From: Candidatus Aquirickettsiella gammari
GTDB taxonomy: Bacteria; Pseudomonadota; Gammaproteobacteria; Diplorickettsiales; Diplorickettsiaceae
Assembly: GCA_002290645.2 (NCBI GenBank)
Contig: NMOS02000001.1
Span: forward strand, 1-64,000
Direction of reading: 5' to 3'
Length of the DNA stretch: 64,000 nt
Shown: piece after piece, positions 46,550-57,781 of the stretch
How the letters are laid out: every line of letters starts with the position of its first letter
How positions within the stretch are numbered: the stretch's first letter is position 1
The notes under the pieces: model-generated
Databases searched by the model: none
The model's input: the letters and a program-made list of their open reading frames with translations, nothing else
What the model was told of the DNA's origin: nothing
Made by a program: the position numbers and the translations under genes

Positions 46550-46719
46550 AGCCCCATTAAGGTATCGTTAATTTCGCTGAGAATCAATTACTCAATCATT
46601 TTTGCTGATTTTTGATTAAATTTCAGTGTAAATGGTAAAAATCAGCGGTTATTTTTTTAAGGCTAATGTTTATTTGATAGTTTTCAGTTAAACTAAAATC
46701 TTTGCTTAAGCGGTTATTT

Positions 46720-47901
46720 ATGGCTTTAATCAGCTTGAAAGATTTAGATTTGCACAACAAACGAGTCATTATTCGCGAGGATTTTAATGTTCCTTTATCA
46801 AAAGGAGTTATCACCAGTGATGCGCGTATACGGGCGGCATTACCGACTATTCAATGTGCTTTGGCAAAAGGTGCTGCAATTATTTTGTTGTCTCATCTGG
46901 GTAGACCTGATGAAGGGCATTTTACTAAGGAATTTTCTTTAGCCCCTGTTGCAGCGCGATTACAAGATTTACTCGGTCAACCAGTAAGATTTATCATCGA
47001 TGGCTTAGAGAAATTTAATATCTTGCCAGGCGAAATTGTGTTGTGTGAAAATGTTAGATTTTGGCGAGGTGAAAGAAGTAATGATCCTGTATTAGCAAAA
47101 AAAATAGCAAAATTAGGTGATATTTTTGTGATGGATGCTTTTGCAACAGCGCATCGTAGTGAAGCATCAACGGTAGGTGTAGCCCAGTTTTCTCAACAAG
47201 TTTGCGCGGGTTTATTATTAATGGCGGAGTTAAAAGCTTTAAATTTAGCATTTGAAAATCCTGCCAGGCCTTTATTGGCTATTGTCGGTGGTGCTAAGGT
47301 TTCTGGTAAATTAGTGCTGTTATCTTCCTTACTTAATAAAGTGAATGCATTGATACTAGGTGGTGGAGTTGCAAATACCTTTTTAGCGGCTCAAGGTTAT
47401 TCTGTAGGCCGATCTTTATATGAAATTGAATTGCTTGATGAGGCAAAACGTCTTTTAATCCTAGCGCAGCAAAAGCAGGTTGAGATTATTTTACCTTCCG
47501 ATGTCATCGTTGCTACCGAAATCTCTGCTACCGCAAAAACCTATGTTAAGAAGTTAACGGAAATAAAAAATAATGAAATGATTTTAGATATAGGGCCAGA
47601 ATCCATTAAACATTACACACGATGTGTGCAAGCAGCCGCTAGCCTATTATGGAATGGCCCTATTGGGGTTTTTGAGTTGCAACTCTTTGAACAGGGCACG
47701 CGAGCGTTAAGCATCGCTATCGCGAATAGTGCCGCTTTTTCTATCGCGGGTGGAGGTGATACTTTAGCGGCTATTGAGAAATATGGTATTAGCGATAAAA
47801 TTTCCTATATTTCGACAGGAGGCGGGGCTTTTCTCGAATTTATTGAGGGGAAAGACCTGCCTGCATTAGCCATCTTACAAGAAAAGACGGAAGGAGCATG
47901 A
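46720..47901 (+). CDS. pgk: Phosphoglycerate kinase
   Basis: Transfers phosphate from 1,3-bisphosphoglycerate to ADP in glycolysis. The N-terminal substrate motif VIIREDFNVPL, LLSHLGRP, and the C-terminal nucleotide-binding GGGDTLAA are present. The ATG at 46720 (MALISLKDLDL) gives 393 residues; the frame is open from a TTG at 46702, which has no family counterpart. pyk overlaps its stop by four bases. The usual gapA neighbour is absent from this locus. Confidence 0.96.
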   Translation: MALISLKDLDLHNKRVIIREDFNVPLSKGVITSDARIRAALPTIQCALAKGAAIILLSHLGRPDEGHFTKEFSLAPVAARLQDLLGQPVRFIIDGLEKFNILPGEIVLCENVRFWRGERSNDPVLAKKIAKLGDIFVMDAFATAHRSEASTVGVAQFSQQVCAGLLLMAELKALNLAFENPARPLLAIVGGAKVSGKLVLLSSLLNKVNALILGGGVANTFLAAQGYSVGRSLYEIELLDEAKRLLILAQQKQVEIILPSDVIVATEISATAKTYVKKLTEIKNNEMILDIGPESIKHYTRCVQAAASLLWNGPIGVFELQLFEQGTRALSIAIANSAAFSIAGGGDTLAAIEKYGISDKISYISTGGGAFLEFIEGKDLPALAILQEKTEGA

Positions 47902-49334
47902 CAATGAATCGCTTTAAAAGAACTAAAATTGTGGCGACATTAGGCCCTGCTACCGATAGTCCAGGCGTATTGCAGGCTATGATAGTGGCAGGTTTAGATG
48001 TGGTACGATTAAATTTTTCACATGGAAAAGTCGAAGATCACATTAGACGTGCTAATTATGTCCGAGAGTGTGCCAAAGCAGCAGGGCGAGAAATCGCCAT
48101 CATGGCCGATTTACAGGGTCCAAAAATTCGCATTGCCCGATTTAAAACCGGCTCTGTTTTTTTAGTAAAGGGCGCTTTATTTATTTTGGATGCGAATCTA
48201 GCCCAAGATGAGGGAGATGAATCAACAGTAGGTATCGATTATAAAGGACTCCCTAAGGATGTTTCCCCTGGAGATTTTTTGTTGCTTGATGATGGACGTT
48301 TGGTACTTAAGGTGGATAGGGTTCAAAAAAATAAAATATTTTGTTTGGTTGAGGTAGGTGGAGAGTTATCTAATAATAAAGGAATTAACCGAAAGGGCGG
48401 TGGTCTTTCTGCCATAGCGCTAACCGATAAAGATAAAAAAGACTTAAAAACAGCCGTGAAATTAAATGCAGATTATATTGCCATTTCTTTTCCACGTAGT
48501 GCAGCCGACATGAAAAAAGCACGAAGCTTATTAAAAAAGGCAAAAGGACACGCAGGTTTGATTGCCAAAATAGAACGTAGTGATGCGATCCCTGTTATTG
48601 ATGAGATTATTAACGCTTCCGATGCGGTTATGGTTGCACGAGGTGATTTAGGGGTGGAAATTGGTGATGCAGAATTACCAGCAGTACAAAAACATATCAT
48701 ACAGCGGGCACGAACCCTAGATAAAGCTGTTATTACCGCAACACAAATGATGGAATCTATGATCCATAATACCATTCCTACTCGAGCCGAAGTATTTGAT
48801 GTGGCAAATGCCGTATTAGATGGGACTGATGCAGTTATGTTGTCTGCAGAAACCGCTACGGGGGATCATCCCGCGTTAGTGGTAATGGCTATGGCACGTA
48901 TCTGTTTGGGTGCGGAAAAGCAAGCTAAAACGCGTATATCTGGCCATCGTGTAGAATGTCAATTTCATCGTGCTGATGAAGCCATTGCGATGGCGGCTAT
49001 GTATACCGCCAATCATTACGATATTAAAGGGATTATTGCTTTAACTGAAACCGGCGCTACTCCTTTGTGGATGTCACGCATTCGTTCGGGTATCCCTATC
49101 TACGGTTTAGCGCGCAGTTTAAGAACAACCCGTCGATTAGCGCTTTATCGAGGGGTTTATCCGCTCTATTTTGATATTGATAAGGCGCCTAAAGGTAATA
49201 TAAGTCAATTTGCTATTGAAGAGTTAAAAAAACATAATTTTTTACGTAAAGGCGAGCGAGTTCTGATTACTTATGGGGATCTATTAAAAATTACTGGAGG
49301 GACAAATACCTTAAAGATTTTAGAAGTCAATTAG
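47898..49334 (+). CDS. pyk: Pyruvate kinase
   Basis: Converts phosphoenolpyruvate and ADP to pyruvate and ATP. KIVATLGPAT at the N-terminus, MADLQGPKIR, the catalytic AKIERSDAIP, VARGDLGVEI and TQMMESM follow in order through the TIM barrel, with the B domain at about 70-170. The 478 residues are close to the E. coli PykA type. The ATG overlaps the pgk stop (ATGA) and has GGAAGGAG just upstream, so pgk-pyk form a coupled operon. Confidence 0.96.
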   Translation: MTMNRFKRTKIVATLGPATDSPGVLQAMIVAGLDVVRLNFSHGKVEDHIRRANYVRECAKAAGREIAIMADLQGPKIRIARFKTGSVFLVKGALFILDANLAQDEGDESTVGIDYKGLPKDVSPGDFLLLDDGRLVLKVDRVQKNKIFCLVEVGGELSNNKGINRKGGGLSAIALTDKDKKDLKTAVKLNADYIAISFPRSAADMKKARSLLKKAKGHAGLIAKIERSDAIPVIDEIINASDAVMVARGDLGVEIGDAELPAVQKHIIQRARTLDKAVITATQMMESMIHNTIPTRAEVFDVANAVLDGTDAVMLSAETATGDHPALVVMAMARICLGAEKQAKTRISGHRVECQFHRADEAIAMAAMYTANHYDIKGIIALTETGATPLWMSRIRSGIPIYGLARSLRTTRRLALYRGVYPLYFDIDKAPKGNISQFAIEELKKHNFLRKGERVLITYGDLLKITGGTNTLKILEVN

Positions 49335-49401
49335 TCAAGCGTATTGAATTCGTTTAAAGAGTAGACGCTAATATATTAGGTTAAATAACTATCTAATGCA
49401 C

Positions 49402-49824
49402 TTAGGCTTTTGCTTTAGTAAAACATTTAGTGCAGATGCCATAAATAATGAGACTATGATCGGTCATTTGGTAGTTAGCCCGTTGCGCTACCATTTTTTG
49501 ACGTCGCTCGATGGCTTTATCAACAAACTCATCAACTCTTCCGCATTTAATGCAGACTAAATGGTCATGATGCGGACCTTGATTCAACTCAAAGACAGAA
49601 TAGGTATCTTCGAAGTTTTGGCGTTTAACTAAGCCAGCGCTTTCAAATTGTGTTAATACGCGATAGACGGTAGCTAAGCCTATATCTTCACCGGATTCCA
49701 ATAAGGTTTTATAAATATCTTCTGCACTTAAATGACGCGTTTTAGCTTGTTCAAGTAGTTCAAGTATTTTTAATCTAGGTACTGTTACTTTTAAGCCAAC
49801 TTGGCGTAGTTGTTGATTATCCAT
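49402..49824 (-). CDS. fur: Ferric uptake regulator
   Basis: An iron-responsive repressor. The winged helix occupies about residues 1-80 (LSAEDIYKTLL, IGLATVYRVL), followed by the dimerisation domain with the metal-binding GPHHDHLVC and a CIKCG zinc pair, and a further Cys pair near the C-terminus. The 140 residues are typical. It is divergent from bamE, the conserved gammaproteobacterial arrangement. Confidence 0.95.
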   Translation of the reverse strand: MDNQQLRQVGLKVTVPRLKILELLEQAKTRHLSAEDIYKTLLESGEDIGLATVYRVLTQFESAGLVKRQNFEDTYSVFELNQGPHHDHLVCIKCGRVDEFVDKAIERRQKMVAQRANYQMTDHSLIIYGICTKCFTKAKA

Positions 49825-49969
49825 TAGACTAGCTCTAAACTCCCCAATAAGTAAGGGGTGTCTTTGGATTTTATGTTAATTAAATACATTTCTATTTCAC
49901 CCTTATTTTTTAACTGTAGTGCATAGTTCAAGCTTATAGTTTAATTTTTAATTATAATGATATTATTTT
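49825..49969. promoter_or_regulatory. fur-bamE intergenic region with Fur-box-like and -10 sequences
   Basis: The 145 bases hold the promoters of both genes. At 49953-49971 TATAATGATA and what follows match the 19-base Fur box at about 12 positions, and TATAAT at 49953-49958 could be a -10 element only 11 bases before the bamE ATG. Both readings are weak in such AT-rich sequence. Confidence 0.3.
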
Positions 49970-50275
49970 ATGAAAAAATTGTTTATTAGTTTTTTATTAT
50001 TAATGCTTTCTGGCTGCCATATTGTATATCGGCCTAGTGTTCAATCAGGCAATATACTTAAGCAGTCTACCATAGACCAGTTAAAGCTTGGTATGACGAT
50101 GGAGCAAGTTCGTTATCTTTTGGGTAGTTGTGTGCTACAGTCGCCTTTTCAATCGGGCCGTAAAGATTATATCTATTTTTACCAGCCAGGTTATGCTGAG
50201 CCTATTCAAAGGCGGGTTACCCTACTATTTTCAAAGGGGCGCTTACAGAAAATTGAAAAATCAGCACTTAATTAA
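49970..50275 (+). CDS. bamE: Outer membrane assembly lipoprotein BamE
   Basis: A small lipoprotein of the BAM complex that stabilises BamA-BamD. A signal peptide ends in the lipobox LSGC (Cys16). The BamE/SmpA fold follows: SVQSGNILKQ, LKLGMTMEQVRYLLGS, and a YIYFYQPG strand. 101 residues, near the usual 110. No clear Shine-Dalgarno is visible before the ATG, and a TATAAT lies just upstream, so the message may have a very short leader. Confidence 0.93.
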   Translation: MKKLFISFLLLMLSGCHIVYRPSVQSGNILKQSTIDQLKLGMTMEQVRYLLGSCVLQSPFQSGRKDYIYFYQPGYAEPIQRRVTLLFSKGRLQKIEKSALN

Positions 50276-50311
50276 CTGGTTTTGAAGATTTAAAAAATAT
50301 CAAAATTCACG

Positions 50312-50596
50312 TTAAAGGATGTTTTGCTTTTTAGCGCGATTTCTTCTAGTTTTTTTGGGATCCGTCGTAAGTGGCCGGTAGATTTCTATTCTATCTCCCT
50401 CTTCTACTTGGCTGTCTAATGTGCGTAATTTTCCAAAAATACCCACTTTATTTTTTGTGAGATCAATATGCGGGAAGTCTGATAAAATATCTGAGCGGCG
50501 TATAACTTCTGCTATGCAGCTAGAAAGCGGTACAGATAGCTGTATAGTCTTTTGTTGCTGATTCTCAGCAAATATCACTTCAACAGAGATAAACAT
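50312..50596 (-). CDS. rnfH: RnfH-family ubiquitin-like protein (PasI)
   Basis: A beta-grasp protein of the RnfH/UPF0125 family, encoded next to ratA. SVEVIFAENQQQKTIQLSVP and VGIFGKLRTLDSQVEEGDRIEIYRPL are the characteristic strands, written here in part. The ATG at 50596 (MFISVEVIF) begins directly at the fold; the frame is open to 50632 but the extra 12 residues are not part of the family. The tail is basic, as in relatives. The molecular role is unclear. Confidence 0.87.
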   Translation of the reverse strand: MFISVEVIFAENQQQKTIQLSVPLSSCIAEVIRRSDILSDFPHIDLTKNKVGIFGKLRTLDSQVEEGDRIEIYRPLTTDPKKTRRNRAKKQNIL

Positions 50597-50637
50597 TTTG
50601 CAAATATATACTGAAATGTTAAATTGAGCCAATTTTC

Positions 50638-51072
50638 TTATCGATCACCATATACCTGATGAGCTCGCTTAGAAAAAGCTTGCACTAAGGTATTAGCCAC
50701 CTTTTCAAAAATAGGCGAGAAAGCAAGTGCTAACAGACGGGTAGAAAATTCAAACTCTAAATTTAAACGAATTTTAGAGCCGTGTTGAGTCGCTTCAAAC
50801 GCCCAATACCCCTCTAAATGTTTAAATGGCCCGTCCACGAGACTAATTTCGATCAACTTATTTTTTTGTAAACGATTAAGCGTGGTAAATGTTTTAGATA
50901 AGCCACCAGCGGTTAATGTAAGACTGGCTTGTAGGCTATCTTCATTTTGGCTTATTATCTTGCTTTTACTACACCAAGGAAGAAATTCACTGTAGTTTTC
51001 AATGCGGTTGACGAGTTCATACATCTCTGCCACATTGTAGGGTACTTCTAAACAGCGTTGAATAACTGGCAT
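50638..51072 (-). CDS. ratA: RatA/Coq10-like START-domain protein
   Basis: A 144-residue SRPBCC/START-domain protein related to E. coli RatA (PasT) and mitochondrial Coq10. VPYNVAEMYELV and YSEFLPWCSKSKII near the start and LEFEFSTRLLALAF later are family signatures. In E. coli the protein was described as a ribosome-association toxin, but the Coq10 relation points to ubiquinone binding. It precedes rnfH by 41 bases and is divergent from smpB, a conserved layout. Confidence 0.9.
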   Translation of the reverse strand: MPVIQRCLEVPYNVAEMYELVNRIENYSEFLPWCSKSKIISQNEDSLQASLTLTAGGLSKTFTTLNRLQKNKLIEISLVDGPFKHLEGYWAFEATQHGSKIRLNLEFEFSTRLLALAFSPIFEKVANTLVQAFSKRAHQVYGDR

Positions 51073-51159
51073 AATAAAGGTTCAGAGCGGGCCATATTTT
51101 GGCATGTTTCCCATCAATGATGGTCTGTATAATAATCACGAAATGCTCGAGTATATCCC

Positions 51160-51636
51160 ATGAACCCAAAGAAATCATTGCAAGATACCACTATCGCCTT
51201 AAATAGACGGGCACGCCACGATTATTTTATTGAACAATCCATAGAAGCTGGGCTGGTTTTACAGGGTTGGGAAGTCAAAAGTCTTCGCGGTGGAAGGGCG
51301 CAATTAACAGAAAGCTATGTATTGCTAAAAAATGGTGAAGCATGGCTGTTAGGCTGCCATATTACCCCCTTAGCGACTGTTTCTACCAACCATAGTAGGC
51401 CGGACCCTAGTCGTACCCGTAAATTACTATTAAATGAGCGTGAGCTAAGCAAATTGGCGGGAAGTGTTATGCGTAAGGGTTATACGCTGATTGCATTAAA
51501 ACTATATTGGAAAAAGAATCGAATTAAGCTGGAAGTGGGTTTAGCTAAAGGCAAGCAAGAACATGATAAACGCGCTAGTCTAAAGGAAAAAGATTGGCAA
51601 CGGGAAAAAATGCGTTTGGGCCGTTTTATAAAGTAA
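51160..51636 (+). CDS. smpB: SsrA-binding protein SmpB
   Basis: Binds tmRNA and delivers it to stalled ribosomes. The OB-fold core shows [29 protein letters not shown] and ESYV, and the basic C-terminal tail ([17 protein letters not shown] in part) that mimics mRNA is intact. 158 residues, normal. ssrA, its RNA partner, begins 93 bases downstream on the same strand, so both trans-translation components sit together. Confidence 0.96.
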   Translation: MNPKKSLQDTTIALNRRARHDYFIEQSIEAGLVLQGWEVKSLRGGRAQLTESYVLLKNGEAWLLGCHITPLATVSTNHSRPDPSRTRKLLLNERELSKLAGSVMRKGYTLIALKLYWKKNRIKLEVGLAKGKQEHDKRASLKEKDWQREKMRLGRFIK

Positions 51637-51691
51637 GAATTTTACCTACATTTTCAGGGTTTTAAGCTATTTTTTAAAGAGATGTTTTTTT

Positions 51692-51720
51692 CTGAAAGCA
51701 CGTCGTAATTAAGGTATAAT
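51692..51720 (+). promoter_or_regulatory. ssrA promoter
   Basis: A perfect TATAAT at 51715-51720 with CTGAAA at 51692-51697, 17 bases upstream. The predicted transcription start is within a few bases of the tmRNA 5' end at 51730. Confidence 0.6.
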
Positions 51721-51729
51721 GCCCGTCTG

Positions 51730-52133
51730 GGGGGCGATCTGGCTTCGACGTTGGTTACAAACCCTAAGGTGCATGTCGAGGACGCAACTTTGCCTCGTTA
51801 ATCATGTTGCAAACTTATAGTTGCAAACGACGACTATATCTCCGCTAAAGACGTTGCGATTGCTGCCTAACCGGTAGTAAATTTTCAACGTTGTGCCGCC
51901 TAAACAGCGGCTAGCGCCATGAACTTCATAGGCTTGTATGTGGAGGGATTGGTCATAACTGACAAGCTCGTAGCCTAGCCTGTCTGGGGCGAATGCTACT
52001 AAAACCAATCAGACTCGTTGATGAGTTCCCTGTCTATCGGAGATTTATCGATTAAATTTAAAGATTGACTAAACATGTAGTGCCAAGGGCAGCGGACTGG
52101 CGGACGTGGGTTCGATTCCCACCGCCTCCACCA
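51730..52133 (+). ncRNA. ssrA: Transfer-messenger RNA (tmRNA)
   Basis: The 5' end GGGGGCG pairs with CGCCTCC (one G-U) at the 3' end, followed by A and an encoded CCA at 52131-52133. The T-arm GGTTCGATTCC is intact. The reading frame starts at the resume codon GCA at 51823 and ends with TAA at 51868-51870, encoding the tag ANDDYISAKDVAIAA. Its AND start is standard, and the -AIAA end fits proteolysis. The remaining 260 bases should hold the pseudoknots. Single-piece form, about 404 bases. Confidence 0.95.
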
Positions 52134-52339
52134 AATTTTTGAATGAATACACTGAAGGGTTTCTAGAGTTCCTTTTGATGTAGGTTAATTTCTTTAAGGC
52201 TTAGGGAGAAAAAACATCCTAGAAGTAGAGCAACTTAGTGGTTTTGATCGGCGCCTGTTTTTGTCTATTAGGCCCCTAGTGACAAGCCCCTTAAAAAAGA
52301 ATAGACTACCGCCTCGTTAGAAAAACATGATTAATTTTT

Positions 52340-52855
52340 ATGGAAAACCTGGTTGTTGTAGTCCTAGGCCTTACTGAAAATCAGCTCACTGATCAAGTGT
52401 TTAAATTGGTTGCTCATAGTAGTTGCCATATTGTTGATGCGCGTGTCAATACGACGGCAACACATATTACGATGACCTTGCTGATTGGGGGTGCTTGGAA
52501 TACCATCGCAAAGTTTGAAACACTTATAAAGAAATATGAAGGCCAAGTTTTAGTTGCACGTACCCAATTTCGCGCAGCGCAACCCGATAATTTTCCTTAT
52601 TCTTCCTATATTGTTGCGCCAGATACCTCGGATGTTTTGGCTAAAATCACACAATTTTTGTCTGAGCAAGAAGTGACACTTTATAATCTCCATATAGAAT
52701 CCTATAAAGCACCCATAACAGAAGCGGCAATGCTGGGTATTTCATTATCTTTTGGTTTTCCTGCGCATCATTTAGTAGCGGATTTCCGTGAACACTTTAT
52801 TGTATTTTGTGATGAAAACAATTTTGACGTCGCAATGGAACCGCAGAAAAACTAG
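52340..52855 (+). CDS. gcvR: GcvR-like ACT-domain regulator
   Basis: Two tandem ACT domains (about 1-80 and 90-165) without a DNA-binding domain, as in GcvR, which in E. coli represses the glycine cleavage operon by binding GcvA. The position immediately upstream of bcp is also that of gcvR in E. coli. GcvA and the gcv operon are not in this window, so the regulated pathway is inferred. 171 residues. The 206-base gap between ssrA and this gene shows no other feature. Confidence 0.8.
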   Translation: MENLVVVVLGLTENQLTDQVFKLVAHSSCHIVDARVNTTATHITMTLLIGGAWNTIAKFETLIKKYEGQVLVARTQFRAAQPDNFPYSSYIVAPDTSDVLAKITQFLSEQEVTLYNLHIESYKAPITEAAMLGISLSFGFPAHHLVADFREHFIVFCDENNFDVAMEPQKN

Positions 52856-52887
52856 CATCCTTTTTTATTTAAAAGTTATTACCTGAA

Positions 52888-53352
52888 ATGTTAGTTCTAA
52901 ATAAACCGGCGCCTGATTTTAGTTTACCCGCTACTAGCGGTAAAGTAATTAATTTAAGCGATTTTAAAGGTAAAAATGTGGTTTTATATTTTTATCCTAA
53001 AGATTGCACTTCGGGATGCACACAAGAAGGTAAAGATTTTTCAGAAAATTATAAAAAATTTGCTTCTTTGAATACCGTTATATTAGGGGTGTCCCGTGAT
53101 AGTTTAAAACTTCACGAAAAGTTTAAATCTGAACAACAATTCCCTTTTGAATTACTGTCGGATACAGATGAAAAGTTATGTCAGCTTTACCATGTGCTAA
53201 AAGAAAAAATGATGTATGGTAAGAAAACACGTGCTATCGAGCGGAGCACATTTTTAATTGATAAAAAGGGTATTTTGTGCCACGAATGGAGAAAAGTGCA
53301 GGTTCCGGGGCACGTGGAAGCCGTGTTACAAACCGTTGCTAAATTAAGTTAG
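52888..53352 (+). CDS. bcp: Peroxiredoxin, Bcp/PrxQ type
   Basis: A thiol peroxidase reducing hydrogen peroxide and organic peroxides in the cytoplasm. The thioredoxin-fold motif reads FYPKDCTSGCTQEG, with peroxidatic Cys44. The proline usually two residues before that Cys is serine here, and the resolving Cys found five residues later in E. coli Bcp is a Lys (residue 49). Cys40 or cysteines further on may resolve the intermediate, or the enzyme may work as a 1-Cys form. 154 residues. It follows gcvR and converges on perM. Confidence 0.92.
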   Translation: MLVLNKPAPDFSLPATSGKVINLSDFKGKNVVLYFYPKDCTSGCTQEGKDFSENYKKFASLNTVILGVSRDSLKLHEKFKSEQQFPFELLSDTDEKLCQLYHVLKEKMMYGKKTRAIERSTFLIDKKGILCHEWRKVQVPGHVEAVLQTVAKLS

Positions 53353-53363
53353 GCGCATCTTTA

Positions 53364-54440
53364 TTAGCATAGTTTATTCGGATGAGTAGCGTTTTTCTTA
53401 TAAGAAATAGCATTTAGAATTGCTTTTACGACACTTGCTAAGGGGATAGCAAAAAATACTCCCCAAAATCCAAGTAAGCCACCAAATATAAGGACGGCTA
53501 TAATAATAGTTACCGGGTGAAGATCGACCGCTTCAGAAAATAAAAAGGGTACTAGTAGATTGGCATCTAAGGTGATAATTAATGAATAAACTGCAACCAG
53601 GTAGGCAAACTGGGCTGTCCATCCCCATTCTAAAAATCCGATAATGAGCACCGGAATAGTCACCATAACAGCACCGATATAAGGGATAACCACAGAAATC
53701 CCTACTAAAACACTGAGTAATATGGCGTACTCAAGACCAAGTATTGCAAAGGATAGATAGGTAACTATCCAAACAATTAGCATTTCTAATGCTTTTCCTC
53801 GCACGTAATTCCCTGTTTGTGCAAGAACTTCAGTCCATACTTGAGAAATTAGTCGGCGTTTTTCTGGCAAATATTCGACCAGCCAAGCGATTATTTTTTT
53901 TTCGTCTAGTAAGAAAAAATAAACCAACAAGGGAACTAATACAAAATAAATAGTAAACGCAATGATATTAGGAATATAGCCTAAGGAAGCAGAGAGTATC
54001 CCTTGTCCGGAATGCGTTAGTCCAAGCTTAAATTGAGTAATCCATTCTTGTATTTGATTGGCCGAAGTATAGCCTGGATAACGAATAGGTAGGTATAAGA
54101 GTAACTCTTGGCCTTTGGCGGCCATGGCAGGTATTTCGGCAATTAAGTTGCTTAATTGCCGAAATAGTAAAGGTAATAAACCTACGATACCCAGGATAAC
54201 CAAGCCTACAAAACTAATGTAAACCCCCAAAACGGCGGCAATTCGCGGTAGGCGAAGTTTCTCTAGAGAGCTAATAGGCCATTGTAATAAATAGGCGACT
54301 ACAATACTGACCAATACAGGGGCTAATATTTTTCCTAATGCGGCAAAGAGCACAACAATAAAAAGTAGAAACAGCCATAAAATAGCCAATTCCGGATCAA
54401 GAAAATACCTTGTAAACCAAGTTTTAACAAGTTGCAGCAT
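53364..54440 (-). CDS. perM: AI-2E/PerM-family membrane protein
   Basis: An inner-membrane protein of the PerM/TqsA (AI-2E transporter) family with about eight hydrophobic segments in 358 residues: a pair near 18-65, one near 72-95, a periplasmic-type stretch (about 95-150), then the rest. GILGFWGVFFAIPLASV-like sequence near the C-terminus is the family signature (here GGLLGFWGVFFAIPLA). It is adjacent to bcp, as in E. coli. Substrate unknown; the AI-2 name should not be read as evidence for quorum sensing. Confidence 0.87.
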   Translation of the reverse strand: MLQLVKTWFTRYFLDPELAILWLFLLFIVVLFAALGKILAPVLVSIVVAYLLQWPISSLEKLRLPRIAAVLGVYISFVGLVILGIVGLLPLLFRQLSNLIAEIPAMAAKGQELLLYLPIRYPGYTSANQIQEWITQFKLGLTHSGQGILSASLGYIPNIIAFTIYFVLVPLLVYFFLLDEKKIIAWLVEYLPEKRRLISQVWTEVLAQTGNYVRGKALEMLIVWIVTYLSFAILGLEYAILLSVLVGISVVIPYIGAVMVTIPVLIIGFLEWGWTAQFAYLVAVYSLIITLDANLLVPFLFSEAVDLHPVTIIIAVLIFGGLLGFWGVFFAIPLASVVKAILNAISYKKNATHPNKLC

Positions 54441-54550
54441 AATCTTAGTCGCTACTTTTATAAGATAGGAGTAACTTGAAGTCTATTGAACAGACGAGTT
54501 AAAGTCAAAAAGCTTTAAAACAGCATTTTTTAAGGTCAAAGATAAAAATT

Positions 54551-56122
54551 TTATTCCCACTCAATTGTAGCAGGTGGTTTTCCCGATATATCATAAACTA
54601 CACGTGAGATTCCAGGCACTTCATTAATAATTCGATTAGATAGTGTTTCGAGTAGATTATAGGGTAAATGAGCCCAGCGAGCTGTCATAAAATCAATGGT
54701 TTCTATAGCACGTATTGCGATGATAGGCGCATATTGACGGGCATCTCCAATGACCCCAACTGAATTAACGGGTAAAAAGACGCAAAAAGCTTGGCTGATT
54801 TTGTCGTAATAATTTTGTGCGCGTAGCTCTTCTTGTAGGATAAGATCGGCTTTACGGACTAGATCAATATTTTTTTGGTTTACTTCACCTAAAACACGTA
54901 TGGCTAATCCAGGTCCTGGAAAGGGATGTTTGTAGATTAGCGCGGGGGGTAAACCTAATTCTAAACCTAACTCGCAAACCTCATCTTTAAATAATTCGCG
55001 TAAAGGCTCTAACAATTTAAGCTTAAGTGTGTCTGGTAACCCGCCTACATTATGATGAGATTTAATAGCATGTGCTTTTTGTGTACTGGTGCCAGCCGAT
55101 TCAATGACATCCGAATAGATAGTTCCTTGTGCTAACCAAGTTATGTCAGGATGTTTACTTGCTTCAGCCTCAAATATTTCTACAAATAAATTACCAATCG
55201 CCTTACGTTTTTCTTCAGGATCAGTGATTCCATTTAAGATTTTTAAGAAGCGATCGGAGGCATCTATTTTTACAACTGAGATATGCATATCATCAGCAAG
55301 TGCTTGAATGATAGTATCTTTATCAGTGGTACGAAGTAGGCCGGTATTAACAAAGACGCATAGTAATTGTTTGCCAATCGCTTTATGTAGTAAAGCGGCT
55401 AAAACGGAAGAATCTACACCGCCTGATAAAGCAAGTAATACTTTTTCCTTACCTACTTTTTCTTTTATTTCCGCAATTTCATGTTCTAAAATCCGAGTAG
55501 CTGTCCAGCTAGCTCGACAATGACAAATTTTATCGACAAAACTAGCTAATATTTTTTTGCCTTGTCGGGTATGAGTCACTTCGGGATGAAATTGTAAACC
55601 ATAGAAGTGACGTAGAGGATCCGCCATACCTGCAATAGGCGTATTGGGCGTATTTAAAATCACCATAAATCCAGGAGGAACCGATTCAACGTGATCACCA
55701 TGACTCATCCAAACATCAAGTAATGCATTTTCTTCATCTTCAGGATTATCCCGAATATCGGTTAATAATTCAGTCGGTGTAGTAATTAGGGCTGGAGCGT
55801 AACCAAATTCACGATGCGCACAAGAAACTACATTGCCTCCAAGTTGCTCGGCCATAGTCTGCATGCCGTAACAAATACCTAAAACAGGGCAACCTAAGGT
55901 AAATACTATTTCAGGTGCGCGAGGGGTGGTGTCTGAAGTGACTGTTTCGGGACCACCCGATAAGATAATTCCCTTGGGAGCAAAAGCTTGAATTTCAGAC
56001 TCTGTTGTATCGTAAGGGTAGATTTCACAATAGACATGCTGTTCACGAATACGTCTGGCAATTAATGGGGTATATTGTGAGCCAAAATCTAGAATTAGTA
56101 TACGTTCTTTAGGAAAAGTCAT
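54551..56122 (-). CDS. guaA: GMP synthase (glutamine-hydrolysing)
   Basis: Aminates XMP to GMP. The N-terminal class I amidotransferase domain (about 1-200) carries GICYGMQ with the nucleophilic Cys and FHPEVTHT with the catalytic His and Glu. The ATP-pyrophosphatase domain follows with the P-loop SGGVDSSV near 235, and the C-terminal dimerisation domain ends KPPATIEWE. 523 residues (525 in E. coli). It lies 91 bases downstream of guaB, the usual guaBA operon. Confidence 0.97.
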   Translation of the reverse strand: MTFPKERILILDFGSQYTPLIARRIREQHVYCEIYPYDTTESEIQAFAPKGIILSGGPETVTSDTTPRAPEIVFTLGCPVLGICYGMQTMAEQLGGNVVSCAHREFGYAPALITTPTELLTDIRDNPEDEENALLDVWMSHGDHVESVPPGFMVILNTPNTPIAGMADPLRHFYGLQFHPEVTHTRQGKKILASFVDKICHCRASWTATRILEHEIAEIKEKVGKEKVLLALSGGVDSSVLAALLHKAIGKQLLCVFVNTGLLRTTDKDTIIQALADDMHISVVKIDASDRFLKILNGITDPEEKRKAIGNLFVEIFEAEASKHPDITWLAQGTIYSDVIESAGTSTQKAHAIKSHHNVGGLPDTLKLKLLEPLRELFKDEVCELGLELGLPPALIYKHPFPGPGLAIRVLGEVNQKNIDLVRKADLILQEELRAQNYYDKISQAFCVFLPVNSVGVIGDARQYAPIIAIRAIETIDFMTARWAHLPYNLLETLSNRIINEVPGISRVVYDISGKPPATIEWE

Positions 56123-56213
56123 TTAATGTACGCTCCGTTTTTTTATTCGAAATGAATAGTTAGGTTTCATAAAAAGATCAATAATTACTATAAGATTTGA
56201 TATATATGAAGTC

Positions 56214-57773
<1,560 letters not shown>

Positions 57774-57781
57774 TTAGGCCA

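Noticed and set aside
52134-52339. Possible integration site behind tmRNA
   Set aside because: ssrA 3' ends are common attachment sites, but the next genes (gcvR-bcp-perM) are core synteny and there is no integrase or repeated ssrA end.
53364-54440. Quorum-sensing role suggested by the AI-2E transporter family name
   Set aside because: The PerM branch has no demonstrated AI-2 transport and the window holds no luxS or lsr genes.
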